Below are positions 50,030 through 63,802 of a stretch of DNA of 64,000 bases, piece after piece. Below the pieces are notes generated by a model that did not search any database, had not been told where the DNA came from, and saw nothing but the letters and a program-made list of their open reading frames with translations. The stretch lies in contig NW_025335438.1 in assembly GCF_004798865.1 (NCBI RefSeq), positions 12,178,001 to 12,242,000 of the forward strand. The letters run 5' to 3'. Origin of the DNA: Varanus komodoensis (taxonomy: Eukaryota > Chordata > Lepidosauria > Squamata > Varanidae). The translations under genes were made by a program, and so were the position numbers. Position 1 is the first letter of the stretch, and every line of letters starts with the position of its first letter.

Positions 50030-50115
50030 TTCCACAAAAATGTAATGATGGCCACCAATTTTAATGACTTTAAAAGGTGACTGAACAAATTCAGGGTGAA
50101 TAAGCCTTCCAAAGG
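50030..50115 (+). repeat. Possible CR1-type LINE 3' fragment
   Basis: aatgatggccaccaatttta, tgactttaaaaggtgactga and acaaattcagg resemble a segment just before the tail of the LINE family at 41770 and 55270. Weak. Confidence 0.35.
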
Positions 50116-51565
50116 CTATGAACTCAAGAAAATGTATTTTAAAATTTAGAAACATATACCTGTTGCATAATTTAAGTTATAACATTTAAAAGTATTTGGT
50201 GGCATGCTATAATATTGATGGGTAGTTTGCTCATTGAGCTTATTACTAAACATCTTGTTCAGTTTGCATAACCTGTTTCATATACTTTTCTCTTTATAGT
50301 TTCAGGATATTTCAGTTAACAGCTTGTCAGGTGTACTAAGTACTGTAATAAGCCACTGTAAATGTTTGAAAACAAGCCTAAAATGTATATTTTGATATCA
50401 TTTAAACTAGTATGCATCTGTATGTACAATCTCTAATATATATACTGCAAAATAGATCCTATTGCCCAAAAATTTAAATAAGCCCTTCCATATAAAACAG
50501 ACAAAGCAGTTAGTTCAATTAGAGCATATTTCAGTGAAATATTATATCACCTTCACAGGATAATTCACTGGCACTAAAACATGAAAAATCCTTTCCTTTT
50601 GCTCAGGTGTGTGTGTACAGTTTCCTTAAGACACCCATATTGTAATCATTTTGAGTACAAGCTTTTAATATAGATGTGAACTGGGAAAACATGGCAATAG
50701 CTGATCTAAGGAAACCTGTCTATACCTGCACGGTGTGTAAGTTAGGGCAATTCGTGATAACATTTGCTTTACATTATGTGGCATCATGTTGACCAAGCCA
50801 GATCAGTTAGTGACCTTTAAATCTGGTATGTGGGTCAGAGAACCACATGCACTCAAACTAAGAAAAGCAGATTCAGCTATATAATCCTCTTTTTTTCTTC
50901 CTTTCAGAAAGGAAAATCAGTATGCTTACTGACTTACAGTAAGTCATGTACATTAAAATATGGATTTTGCAGCCACATAATGAATCACATAATTATGACA
51001 TAATTTTGACAAACAAGCAAAATGTAATTTGAACTAAACATACATAGAAGATTACATTATTTAAAATCTCTAATCTACTATTCTATCCTTTTAAAAAGAC
51101 TTCTCTGGACCCAGGCAATTGCAACTGGAATAATGTTTACCAATGTTATGTTGGCAAGGAATTCCATGAGTAGCAAATAAAAATATCTTGTAAAGCTCTG
51201 CCAGGAAAACACCATTCTTCACAAAATAGCATTCTGAACCAGGCCATGTTCAACAGTCCAGTTTTGCTTACCAGAGTTGCAACAGCGTTGTTAATGAGGT
51301 CACAGCAATCAGTCACCTCCCTACCCTCAAGGAATTCTTGGTACCCAGCTTCTGCAATGTGTACAAAATTCTCCCAAGCACCAGAACTGCTGCTGCTGTT
51401 GTAGAGGTAGGAGAACAACGTTCAACAAGAGTAGATAAGGAAGGGCACCTACTTGTGCCTACGCAATTCTGAACCCAGTTCAATGTACAGCGAGCACAGC
51501 ATTGGACTGTTAGTGTTTTCTCTTTATCAGTTCCCACTTATGTGACAAAGTAATATTGCTTAATC

Positions 51566-52320
51566 ATTTTATTTATTTATTTAGAATTTTTGTATGCCAT
51601 CCCATCGCTTATAGCCTTGGGACAGCTCACATAAATAAACATAGTACATAAAAATAATACAATTTTAAAAACCCAGAAACACCCTGGCTGCAAAATTAAA
51701 ACCTATAGGTATTAAGAGTTGTTAAAATATCATTTAAATAAAAAGGTCTTATCCTGGCACCGAAAAACAAATAACGACGGCGCCAGGTGGACCTCTCTGG
51801 GGAGTGCATTCCACAGATGGGGCGCCACCGCAGAGAAAGCCCTTCCCTGGGTACTTTGCCTCCTGACATCTCTCACCGAAGGCTCCCGGAGGAGAGCCTC
51901 TGCTGTCGATCTCAGGGGGCGGGAGGGCAAACATGGAAGCAGGCGCTCTTTTAGGTATCCAGGTCCCAAGCCATTAAGGGCTTTATAGGTGATTACCAGT
52001 ACCTTGAATTGAGCCTGGACTTTGATGGGAAGCCAGTGAAGCTGGTAGAGGACTGGGGTTATATGAGAATAATGCCCAGTCCCCGTCAGCAACCTGACTG
52101 CTCTATTTTGCACCATCTGAAGTATCCAGACTGTCTTCAAGGGCAGCCCCACCTAGAGCGCATTACAGAAATCCAACCGGGAAGTAACCAATGCATGCGT
52201 CACTGTCGCTAGGCAATCCTCCAGGTAGGGACACAGCTGATGGATTAGCCGAAGCTGAAGGAAAGCGCTCCTCACCACTGCAGTCACTTGAGCTTCCAAG
52301 GACAGCTCCGGGTTGAGGAG
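51566..52320 (-). mobile_element. L2-type LINE 3' half (copy 5)
   Basis: An ORF at 52152-51730 (140 codons) reads GLPLKTVWILQMVQNRAVRL, HITPVLYQLHWLPIKVQAQF and LWNALPREVHLAPSLFVFRC. To the right (to 52320) the match continues in another frame with the LDPELSLE-SQV-type segment. The 3' UTR has ccaaggctataagcgatggg and aaataaataaataaa. Truncated upstream of the LDPELS motif. Sense to PREX2. Confidence 0.92.
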
Positions 52321-54324
52321 CACTCAGAACTAGCTTTGGTTTTAAACTTGCATTGTTCATGCAAAAATTCAAAGAATTATCCCACTGTATATAGGTATTA
52401 CAAGCTAAAGAAGCTCTTTACTGCTGAAGTGACTTATTTTTGTACCTTCTTCTATGGTATTTTTCAATCTAACTGTAATTGTGCAGCACAATCCTCTGAA
52501 CTTAGCCAAAGAGGCTTAAAATGAGGAAGGTGTGGTGTACATCTGACACCAGTGGTGTTCCTGCTGGAGAAAGGCAATGGACAGTTCTGAAAGAGGGTAC
52601 TCCAGGGGTGGCTAGGGGACCCCAGGATCAAGTCTTGTGTGAGCCAAGAGCTGACAATTAAATTTCCAGGTTTCAGAAATTGTGGCAAGGAAAACAGACT
52701 GTCCTTTTCCATACCTCCCTATCTGGCCAGCACATGCCAGCAGGGCTTTGGAAGCAGCAAACAATCCACTGTGTCACAAATGTCACATATACACTTCGGC
52801 TCCTTTAAAACTGCACTGTCAGGTTTTTTTAAGGCTGTCATCCTAAACACACACACTTAAGTTTCTCACTAAACAGAGAGATCCAATTCTGGATAAATAT
52901 GCACAGGCTTGCACTGCAAAGGTCTGGGCTATTTTCATGTTTGCCAGCTCCCAGTTGAACTACAAACCAATGCACAGCATGAAAAGACCTTCCTGCAAAT
53001 TCAGTTTGTGGCATTTTTGTTTTTTGTTTTGTTTTCTTTCATGTACAGGAAAACAAATAACCATTCTACCTTGATAAAGAATGCAGGTGGTGCTACTGAT
53101 ATTTCATTCTGAGTGATTAAGTGACCATTCATGTTTTTTCCTCACACAGTAGAAAAGTTAAAAACAGCAGAAGCTGGAAGCACATGTAAGAAGTCTTGAC
53201 TTTCTATGGTAATTGTGTCTCAACTTCCTTTTGAGTTTACATGATGTATCAGCCATACAACCAGTGTGTTACAGAGCAAAGGAAAAGGAAATCACATAAC
53301 CTTATCAAAAAGCACAGCCAGCTGAAATTCTTCCCCTCCCTATTTAAAATATTTCACAAAGCACAGTCATTTTGCAAGCCATTATATAGACAAATTACCA
53401 TAGCAATTGATTTATAACTTTTCTATGAATAAATTGCAGGCTGATTCTAAGTGAGATATGCAACAGATATTAAGAAAATGTATAAGAAATCTAAACTTAT
53501 TCCCAGGTTATCTTCGACCTACATACACTAGGGAAAGTCTTGAGATGTTACAACATGCACTCAGTAATCCAGGGAAAATAAAAATAGCTGTATGAAAACA
53601 CTCACGTGCACAGGTCCTGCTTAAATACTGATGCTGCAAAAGTGAGATATATACTTTTGCTTACCTAGGTAGTTCTCTTACTTTCTAAAAACCTCCTCCT
53701 TCCTTGCATAACATACTTTCTGGAGCTCCCCAACTCAGCATAGGTAATCCATTTTACAGATCAGTATACAGATTTTTTCTTGCACTGGCATCCATGAAAC
53801 CTGCTGCTACATACTATCTTTTGTGGATTTGATTACCAATCCCAATACTGTCGTGAAAAAAGGCACTGTTCAGTATACATCTGACTTCTACCTAAACCTA
53901 TGCATGATGGAGCAGGAGCACTAATACTTCTTAATACTCCTTTCTTGGGATGAGCAACCTTTCCACAGGTTGCTTCAGAATTGTGGTCAGTAAGCCGCCA
54001 TCATCAGAAAACTCTATCCCCACTCCTGAAGCCACTTCTAGAATCTGATACTCATCATGCTGGCAACATCATCATCCTCTCCATCTTTGTGTGTGGGCTC
54101 CTCAAGCATTCATGAGGCCTCATACCCTACTTCTCTTCCCTTCCCATTCACTTGACAGTAGAGAACTCTTGATGCAAAGTACTCCTCCCTCACACTCAGG
54201 AAGAACCAAGAGTAGAAAGAGCTTACTAAAGATTGGCCTCACCTTCATTGGCATGGACATTTCTGCTCAAAGGCTTCATTGTGGCCCTTTCCACATTGTA
54301 TCATATCCATGAGATTCTGTGGGT

Positions 54325-54480
54325 CATAGAACCATAGAATAGTAGAGTTGGAAGGGGCCCATAAAGGCCATCGGGTCCAACCCCCTGCTGTTGCAGGACA
54401 CCAAGTCACACCATCCCACCCAGATGGCTGTCCAGTTTCTGGTTCAGTGCAAACCCAAACAAAGGTATTTGATTGTTGTC
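54325..54480 (-). repeat. CR1 LINE 3' end (minus strand)
   Basis: Plus text tcatagaaccatagaatagt, agagttggaaggggccc, gggtccaaccccctgctgtt and agatggctgtccagtttctg is the classic antisense CR1 3' terminus. A subfamily different from 7024 and 30330. Confidence 0.92.
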
Positions 54481-54563
54481 ATCTTTCTTACAGGTTTCCA
54501 AAGATATGACACTGGGGGAAAATCATCCTAGCCTATAAGGGCCTCATTTGCAATTAAACATAG

Positions 54564-54580
54564 CCAGCCAGCCAGCCATC
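54564..54580. repeat. (CCAG)n microsatellite
   Basis: About four agcc/ccag units. Confidence 0.85.
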
Positions 54581-55269
54581 AGCCCAAATACATACACATA
54601 TTAAAATGCATGCAATGCTCTGTCCAAAATGGTCCAGGCTGATCACATGCACTAACTTACTTAACTGCCAGAATTCATACAATCAGAGCACAGAAGCCGA
54701 ACTAAAAACAGGACTGCTATTCATTTTGAATATGTTGTAATAGCATCCAACATGTGCATCTGTAATCAATTGTCTGCTTTGAGTGTAAGTAGAGTTAAAG
54801 AAGGAAAAGGAACTTACAGAGGGGAGTAGCAATAGGCAGAAAGATAAGGGATGTTATTTTTAACATGTTGTGCTTTGATAAGAGATATTATGATGTATTA
54901 ATGCATCAATAAAGGGATTGATACTGAAAATATTAGGGTGGTTGAAAGTTTTTGCTGATTTAGATAATGCAGTCCCTTCACAAAACTATTACTTCACTTT
55001 ATCAATGGTGAGTTACATGTTTGAGAACACCTCCATTGCGCAAGTAATAAGCAACTCTCCACAACAGTACTAATGTGGTACTGGTACAGTCCTATAAGAA
55101 AGAACCACCTAAGCTGAAACATGTCTGAATTCACTCTGTGTCAATCAGCAGAAAAGGCTACAGTTAAAGGCATAAGACTCTTTTAAATGAGAAACTGAAC
55201 TGGTGTGAGCAGAGGGAAAAATTAAACCTTATAAGACAAGTATCATTTCAATAAAAATTATAAACTTGA

Positions 55270-55460
55270 AAGAATAAGAACCTAGAACATAACCATGTTG
55301 GATCATACCAAAGCTTCATCTAGTCCAGCACTCTGTGCACATAGTGGAAAACCAGCTACCCACAGGAACCCTCAAGCAGGATGAGTACAAGACCTCCTCC
55401 TGCCCAAGCTCCTCAGCACCTGGTGTAATGCAGGCATGCCACCTCTGTTAAAGGAGGAAG
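55270..55460 (-). repeat. CR1-type LINE 3' tail
   Basis: Plus text acataaccatgttggatcat, tcatctagtccagcactctg, ccagctacccacaggaaccc and gatgagtacaagacctcctc is the antisense tail, paralogous to 41770-41930 and 3245-3350. Confidence 0.7.
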
Positions 55461-57289
55461 CACATTAAGTTTGAATTTAACATTAATGCATTTGACTTAT
55501 TAAATAAGTTAATGAGCTTTAAAATTTAGAATTATATATATTGTCTTTTGAAAGGACATAATAAAGCTGGAGATTTGGGACAGATAAACCATCAAAATAT
55601 ATAATTTGCCTAATTGCTGTGTCTGGATTAACTGTACTGAAGCCCTGCCATGTCTTCTGCAGAGAAAGCCCTCAGCTAAAAAGGCAGCCTGAAGCTGACA
55701 AGATCCAATCTCCTTGGGTGGTGGTGCAGCAAGTTTACACAGTCCTGACTGACACCTTCTTAAGAAAGGCAACAATATAACTAACTAGGCTTCCAGCAAA
55801 CACCTTGTTAAGAAAATGAAACCACATCACAAAAGTGGTTCTACTGCCCCACAACTTGACAACTTGCTTAGACAAACTAAAATTGTATCCAACTAACAAC
55901 CTGGTAGTCAGAGCAGTTCTCCAATGCAAATCTCTGCCCATTATAAATCAATTTTTTTGCCTTTTGTTTCCTTTATAATTTGTGTAATAAGAGTCTCAAG
56001 CATACGTGATCTTCCCCAACACTTCCCCTAACTTCCTACTTGATTGTGATGCTATAACACTTCCTATCTAGTTCATTTTCTTGTAATTACTCTTGTCTGG
56101 CTATTACATGCATGTAATTCCTGACAGTCTAAATAAACTCTAACATTATTTTGACGGTAAACTCCACTGTACCTGTTTTCTAGGGGGTTTGTCTATTGGC
56201 ATAATGAACAGGATCACTGTTTTTTCCTGGAAATCCATCAGCTGTGTCTGAAACCTGAAATCCAGAGGCCATGAAAAGGTAGGATGACTTTTAACCTCCA
56301 GAAAACTTCCCTTTCCCAGACTGGTGGCCCCAGGCAGCAATCGCTGGGTTCATTCAAAGAACTCTGGTTTTTACAGTTTATTTGGCATCAGGAAGATGAG
56401 GGTCTGGTTCATCTGGCACACTACTCAAAAGAATGGTGAAGGAATATGGTCATATGGGGTTCTTGCGACCCAGGTCCATACCAGTCTGATTTTCTTGTGA
56501 GTATACCCTGGTTAGACAATCTCAAATGGTCCCTAAAAGACTCACTTGATTGCAAAAAGCTGGTTTATTTAAAGGAATTCCTGGCTGGTCAGCATCCCAA
56601 GCAAAAGGTACATTGGTACGTATCTTTGGACCAGCGTAGCAGAGGAAGTGAAGTAAACTTTGAATTTGAAAAGCCAAAAAAAGCATGATTTAAACAAATT
56701 GAGGAGCAAGTCAATGCTGTGGCTGAACAGGCAAATGGATTCAGAGAAACCATCCCACTCGGCTCCACAGCATGCCTCACTACTGTTCTCCACACCGGCA
56801 ACTTGCATCCTCTGCTCATTCTCCTTGGAACTTTCTGACTGTTCTTCCAAAGATTTGTTTGACTATTGAACTCCAACCCATTCTTCCATTTCTCCCCAAG
56901 CCCAAGCTCTCCTGAAGCCAAACCCCAATGAATGGATCATGATCTCAGGGAAAGATTTCATCCCAGCCAACAGTTCTCTGGAGTTCATTTTGCAGGCTGG
57001 ACTGTGACTGTGGACCCACCTCCTGAGAAAGGCATTCAGTGATTCCTGTAGCTAAGAAACTGAACAAACAGAAAAAAAGATGCAGGATGGTAGCTCTGGT
57101 ATCACCGAGGGGGGAAGAAACATGTTAAGATTGATCTTAAGAACATAAAGGCCAAGGGTCAGGCCGTCAAAAGTTCATTTTGAGTGCTCTGACAACCTGG
57201 ATCAGCCCCAGGCTGCTTCTGCTCACCCATTTTGATTTAATCCTCGACCAGCAGGAGGGCCACCATTTGTAAGGCTGCATGTTTAGTTT

Positions 57290-58250
57290 AAGTGAGATCA
57301 TGGCATTCAAAAACATTTTGCCAAATATCTGAAAAAATGAACAAATGGCACAAAATGGTGAGAAATATTTTCTTGATGCATGAACCAACTCATAGTTATA
57401 GCAATTGGCCTATGGAAAGGTCTTCAAGCCCCTGCAGACGTTCACCAAATATTAGAACAAGCCCAGCAAGGACTTAATGATTGCCCACCACATGAAGGAC
57501 CCTGATGGCCAGATCAGACCCCACCAGTGATGGAGCAGCTGCAGAGTCTTCAAGAGCACCACAACATGCTCCTTACTATCATGAGTGGGTTCTTCATCTG
57601 GAAAGTTGGCTAGGAAAAATTACAGGCATGTACCCATAAGACTGGTGAGCCCCCACTGATTTTCAAAACTGATTTCTTAAGGCATTTGCCCAGCACACAG
57701 GAATGGATCCTACAAATAGTACCTATAAAGCCCCAGCAGTTTTGACTCTTGCCTTAGTTCCAGAGCCAATTGAGAGTAAAATCATTAGGTTGGCAAGGGC
57801 AGAGCATGTTGCACTTGCTGCCTGCCATGATGTAATTTGGGAAGAAGAATGGAAGGAACTAGGTATGTACTAGCAGTGATTCAAAGCTCTCTCAGTACTA
57901 GAGTCACCCAAAGATAACTTGCCAGGGAGGAACTTGTTTTTACTGTAAGAAACTGGAGCATTGGAAGAGTGAGTGCAAAGTGAGGCAAAGAGCACAAAAG
58001 ATGCCAGCTGCACAACCAAGCTCCCCACAGCCTGCCATCCAAGACTCGTCTGCAAGACCCCAGGGAACACTGCAAAGGGACACTTCCTCCAAACCCAACA
58101 ACTACTATGAGACAGACTCTGCAGATTTCTTTGAACAGGCCCCAGAGTTAAAAACCATTCCTGCCAGTTATGAGCTAAAACACCTAATGAGAACAATCTC
58201 CTTAAGATGGTGCTGGTAGAGAGTGAGTATAACAACAACATGTCATGTTC
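57290..58250 (+). mobile_element. Endogenous retrovirus-like fossil: gag region with zinc knuckle
   Basis: The remnant contains a capsid-like region and a clear nucleocapsid CCHC zinc knuckle (CFYCKKLEHWKSEC at 57935-57976), followed by a basic, Pro/Gln-rich stretch (RQRAQKMPAAQPSS). Class is uncertain; a single CCHC box suits a gamma-like (class I) element, but other LTR elements are possible. A leader region may extend left to about 56150. It is broken with many breaks, no intact ORF spans the region, and pol and env are not recognised next to it. Old and inactive. Confidence 0.62.
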
Positions 58251-58844
58251 AACTGTTAAACAGTAACAAAGGATTGAAGGGATTGCCTCATTTATTGAGG
58301 AACTGAAAGATCAGGGAAATATTTTTAAGAGCTCATTCCCCTGTAACACTCCAGTTTGAACCATCCAAAAGGAAGGAGAATTCACTGAGCAAGGATGAAC
58401 AGTCTAACAGCTGTTCCAAGACTTGCAAGCTATTATCAGCAATCTCCAGGACTGGTCTGCAGTTCCACAACTGTTTTCTATTCTAGCTGATTCTTTTTTC
58501 CTGTAATTGACATTTGTTCCATCTGCCTGCACTCCAGTTCTCAATGCTTGTTCACATTTTGCTATGGGGGTACTCAGCTCTGGGTTTGAATAGCCCAAGG
58601 TTTTTCTGATTCTCCCACTATTTTTCCACTAGCTAGCAGGCTCACCTTAAAGACTTTGAAAATGCTAAATCTGCTGTCATTATGTACATGGTTCATTCCT
58701 ACTCTCAAGGCATGTAGAACAGACACCTTAGCCCTGCTTAAATGCCTGAACAAAAGGCTCACAAAGCCTCCTTAAAGAAACTGCAGTTTTGCCAAGAATG
58801 TGTTACTTATTTCAGACATGCATTTTCCAAGGTGGTGTAAGGTT

Positions 58845-59330
58845 TGGGGCATTGGTGGCAGAAAGCTGAACAGAGGCACCAGGACCCTGATAATCCAGTC
58901 TGTCAACTAGATGACCAAAGCCTAGCCACCAGCCAAATCCAAGTCAGTATCCACAGCAACCCAAAGTCAAACCAGGAGCAAACAGAGAAGCAAACAAAGC
59001 ACAGTCCCAATAGCAAAGTGCAGTCAAAACAAGCCAAAGGTCGGGAGCCAAGATAACACAAGAGCAGGGATGCCTTTGGAGCAAGAGCACCAGCAACTAG
59101 GAGCCAGATACCACAAAGAGCTTCAGTATACTGGAATCCAGCATTACTGAGACAGCTTCTAGAAGGAAGAACTTAAGTAGCTTTTCCCCCAGAGCTCCAA
59201 AGTGACCTTGATGAAGGCCCTGGCCGCTGCAGCAGAGTCTGGGAGTAATCCTGCAACTACCAGGGCTTTTATTCTGGTGTCTGGCCAGCAGGAGGAACCC
59301 TGAAGCTGCCCAGATCATGACAAGAGGGAA
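58845..59330. repeat. Unassigned repeat block next to gag fossil, possible LTR remnant
   Basis: It begins with a segment similar to 36205-36240 (ggcaccaggac core) and is rich in caaag/ccaa motifs. It ends near agctgcccagatcatgacaa. Its place beside the gag fossil would fit an LTR-derived sequence, but no second copy in the expected place was found. Confidence 0.35.
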
Positions 59331-60151
59331 GGGAGATTTTGCAAGCTAGCATTGAGCCTATAGTCCTGGTCCCTGATCTACTAACCAATAAAGATGGAAG
59401 ACAATTGCTAAGGCTTTTCCACTATTGCAGGCAATGGATCCCTACATTCTTATAAATGGCTGCGTTTTTTAAAAAGGAAAAAAGCTTCCATTCACTCCAA
59501 TATGTTAAGTCCAGCAGAATAAGGGTACAATTTCAGAGGAAAATTGGGTAGGGAGAAGGATAAACATTCCTATCCAAGAACAATGACTGTCCAAAACCAA
59601 ATCAAGTTCTTTTCTCACTTACAGAAGAGTAAAATGTAAAACAAGCCTCAGTCATCTGCTAGTCTAACATGTAGCTTAGTTCTCAGACTAGTAATTCTTG
59701 AGAGAGCACAAAAGAAAGGAAGCACTCTTTGTTCTAGGGAAGGGCTCGGGCCAGCAGCTCACTTTCAAAATTTTGCTTGCTCTGCTCTGTCTGCTTTGGA
59801 TTGACTCAAGAATATCTTGCAAGATCTGAACAACAGCATTTCAATAAAGGGAAATATGTTTCCAGAAATATCCTCAAACACAATCTAGATTTGGCCAGTT
59901 TTTCCTCAGATTAATAGAGTTGCAGCTTGGACTGGGGGGGTGGATCTCCAGCTGGGGGCCCACCACCCCCCCTCCTTGCTTGGGCCTCTACATAGGAGTA
60001 CAGCATGGAATTGGGGGGGGATAAGTGGTGGGACCAAAACAAATCCATGAAACACCTTTTGGCCCTCGCATCTGGATTTCTTCTGTCTATCCATCTATGC
60101 TTCGGCTATGGGATGGTATAGAAATTAACAAGAACAACAACAACACAACAG

Positions 60152-60584
60152 CAACAATTTTTATTTATTTATTTATTTGTTTGTTTGTTAAAACATTTTT
60201 ATGCCGCTCCATTCGCCGAAGCCTTGGGGCAGCTTACAACAATAAATTAGATCCACATAAATAAAAATTAAAATATATACATTAGAAAAAAAATACAATA
60301 TAAAATAAGCCGCCCTGGCCAGATAAAATTCAATAATATTAACATTTAAAATGCTGCTTAAATAAAAAGGTCTTTGCCTGGCGCCGAAAAACAAATAACG
60401 ACGGCGCCAGGCGGACCTCTCTGGGGAGCGCGTTCCATAACTTAGGCGCCACCGCTGAGAAAGCCCTCCTCCGAGTAACCACCCTCCTAATTTCTTTCAC
60501 AGAGGGCTCCCAGAGAAGGGCCTCTCCCGCCGATCTCAGGGGGCGGCTGGGCATATATGGATGTAAGCGCTCCTTCAGGTAACC
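60152..60584 (-). mobile_element. L2-type LINE 3' end (copy 6)
   Basis: A C-terminal ORF (60554-60339) reads MPSRPLRSAGEALLWEPSVK, RRVVTRRRAFSAVAPKLWNA and LPREVRLAPSLFVFRRQAKT, followed by the 3' UTR (gctgccccaaggcttcggcg) and a long aaataaataaataaa tail. Nearly identical in peptide to copies 2 and 3, so relatively young. Sense to PREX2. Confidence 0.93.
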
Positions 60585-63500
60585 ATAATGGATATGGATG
60601 TGTATCTGCCAAACAAAGATAACACTTGATGTATTTGCAAATCTTTAAGATGGCATAAGAGTCTTTCTCCTAAAACAGAATATAGCTGCTCTTCTAGAGC
60701 TACCGCCAGTAATGTGAATTCTTATCGACTAAAGATAGGTATTGCAGATGTGGTAATAAATCCTGCACAACCATGTTAAACTTTTAGGTTTAAGACTTCA
60801 GTGTTTATTCTTATTTCCTGTTTATTAGGTTTAGAAACAGGATGTGTGTTGATGTTTTTGTGCTTTCAGCTTCTCAATGTAAGCAAAAGTCTACTTTGAA
60901 GAATCTTGATTACCTCCAGTATATTAATTTAAGAGCCACTGCCTTTGCCATTTATATTATAGCACAATCTGCTCCAAACAACTTGGACCTGCACTAGAGT
61001 CTGCTGCAAACATTCCACTGCAATCTGAAGACTCAACATGTAATGGTGTTTAAATGAGGCGACCTTCCTAATGCATTATCAAAATTCCACTGTCAGAGAT
61101 GAACCAACATTGAAATCAGACTTTGAGTCCAAGAAAGAAGTTGGTAGGTGAAAACTGAGGGACTAGAGAGGTTAGAAAAGTGCATAATCAAAGAAAATAG
61201 CATCAATCAAGGCAGGATTGATTGATCCACATAGTAAAAAAGAAGAGCCAGGTTCTTTGTGAGCAAGAAGTTAGGTTTAAACAGGAAGCATAATGGAACC
61301 AAGGTTGGAAATAGGTGAAGGGCTAATATATACGTTGGTTCAGTAACTAGAGGTTCCATCCTTCAAAATCAGCAAACTGAAAATTCATCTTTATATTACA
61401 TTTATTATACACTGAGACAAGAATATGTACTCAAGTGTTGCTGAAACAGGTTGCAGCCCTTCAATGAGACAAATATGTGACTGGGAAAGGTTCTACATCA
61501 GTGGATCTTCTTAGGAATAGGAATACCAGCCTGAGATGCTTATTCATAAGTAATCCTCCTTCACTTTGCAGATATGGCCTCACCCACAAAGAGAAGCATC
61601 AAAATATGTTGTAAACATTAGAAAAAGGCAGGGATAGCTTGTCCCTTTGCCTCCAGACAATAAGTGCAAGTACATGTTCAAAGGAAGTGATTCTGAGTAT
61701 ACTTCTAATTTATCATAAGAGCTTGTGGCTTCTTTTTGGTAGTGAGTCCAAGCCAGCAGAAGTCATCCTATGATACCAAACCAAACGATGAGTTGGTATG
61801 GATCTAACCATTGAGCCTCTGCATGAATCCCACCCAGCTACCTTTCTATTGTATATGTATGACTCAACCAACTCTGTGGGTTCTCTAAGTTTTGCCTTTA
61901 AATCAGGACTGTGAAGCAGCTCAAATCCTACCATCTCTGTCTGGACCATGCAGTATATTCATTAACTGGTTAAAGACTTTGAAGATGGCTTGAACAATAG
62001 AATGTTTAGTAATCATCAAGGTATCCTTTGCTGCACTGAACTGTCTTTAAGGAAACCAATTTAACTTTGATGTTATTGGTCCTCATAGAAATCACCAATA
62101 GACCCAATATCATGGTTAAAAGCTTCAAAAATATTAGAATATTAGATCATTTCTCATATTTTTTCTGATCTACAGTCCAATTCTTTAAAAAAAAATCCAA
62201 TTCTATTGAATATTTGCCCACATTTCTAAAATAGTGCTAATTAATCTATTGGTAAAGATCCCTAACAATTTATACAACTTACCCAATGTTCTATCCTTGA
62301 CACAGTAGTTGGTAGCTACTAGCATTCCACACAAAATAATTTCATGTTGAGTAATTACTCTGCACACTAGTGTCATGAGCTAGATTTTCCTTCCTTTACA
62401 CTTTCCAGACTATTCCTTTGCAATTCACTAGAGTATATCCAATAAACATAATCACTTCAGAAAGCATCTCTGAGCATGCACAGAGCAGTTAATTGAACCC
62501 GACCTAATAGCTACTTCCAGAAACACTCCTTTTGAGTATGTCTGGACCTGATTCCTTCAGGAGGGTCATTTTGGAAGTGAGCATGCCTTTTCTCTGTACG
62601 CCGACCCTCTATTTGGCTAGCCCTCCTCTGCCAATGCCATGCTATGTGGTCAAGGGTCATACCAGCTTTATCTGACTCTGAGAGCTCCTCCCCCTTTCCC
62701 CTAACTGCTGTACATCTTGGTTATTCTCAGATCCTGCCTGAGACTTGGGGAGTATGGCCTTGAGATAAGCCCCTTCACTTTTCTCACCTCAAAGTCCGGA
62801 GCCCCACATTCCCAGGGCCCCTCCACTGCCATCTCCTCCTCCTTTGCTGAGTCCAGCATGAGCTGGGAATGCACACCAAGAGCAACTGCCCCTCTCATTC
62901 CCAACAAACAGTAATACAGTGGAATCAAAAATACGTTCCATGGTTCTCAGTATAGCTTACTCCATGGTGGTCAACATCGCATGACAAGATCAAATAGTTA
63001 ATTATTTACAGGGGAACTTTTTTTTTTAAGAAGTGTCCTATTGCTATATGGAACCTATATGTATAAGAACATTCCACACCCTGAAACACCCCAGCAAACA
63101 GGGTTGCTCTCTGAGATCCAAGCTTACTATACCAAAGCAAAAGGAAAAATAAGCAGAGCAAGGACCACAGAAGAGTAAAGAAAGAGGGTGGGGTTTACAT
63201 GCCATCCTTAAGATTAACCAAGATGCAAGGACTAACCCTGCCTACCCCCACACCAACCATGAATGAGATTTGTCTCAGGCAAATGAGACTTTTGAATTAA
63301 TCAAAAGCCAAGGCGAATAGATCAAGAAGAGGTAGAGGTGCAGCTGGTATTCGGGACCCAGAACCCTAGAAGGAAGAATTGCACCAAGTGCTAATGAAAT
63401 GAGAATGAAGAGGCCAAACCCTGAACCATGTGCTTCTAATTTTCTTAGAATTCTATAATATGGATGAACTGTACTTGTTCAATATAGTTGGGGTGCCTTC

Positions 63501-63688
63501 AAAATTTAATTTTCAATTTAATACAGGACCGCCTTGACCTCCCTGACCTTAACAATACTTCTATCTCCCTGCAACAGAGATAACTTTCTTTGTAAGCGTC
63601 CATATATCTAATTGATAGGAGGACTGAATTCTAAGGGCCAATTCCACTGGCCAGACTGTGTGCAAATCTAGTCCATTACAATCTACTT

Positions 63689-63802
63689 CAGGAGTTAAGA
63701 ACTGGCAGCCCTCCAGTTACTTTTGGACTCCATCCGCTTACTTCCTTCAGCCCCTGCAGCCATGGCAAATGGTAAGGGATGCTAGAAGTTGCATTCCACA
63801 GG
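63689..63802. repeat. Short inverted-repeat (MITE-like) element, copy 3
   Basis: caggagttaagaactggcag, ccctccagttacttttggac and cagccatggcaaatggtaag, then gggatgctagaagttgcatt and ccacagg: the same layout as 29936 and 34421, with a shortened right arm. Confidence 0.55.

Noticed and set aside
54091-54312. 73-codon open frame before the CR1 end
   Set aside because: No similarity recognised; low-information Ser/Pro-rich sequence.
57870-58241. 123-codon minus-strand open frame
   Set aside because: Antisense to the gag fossil; the zinc knuckle on the plus strand explains the coding signal.
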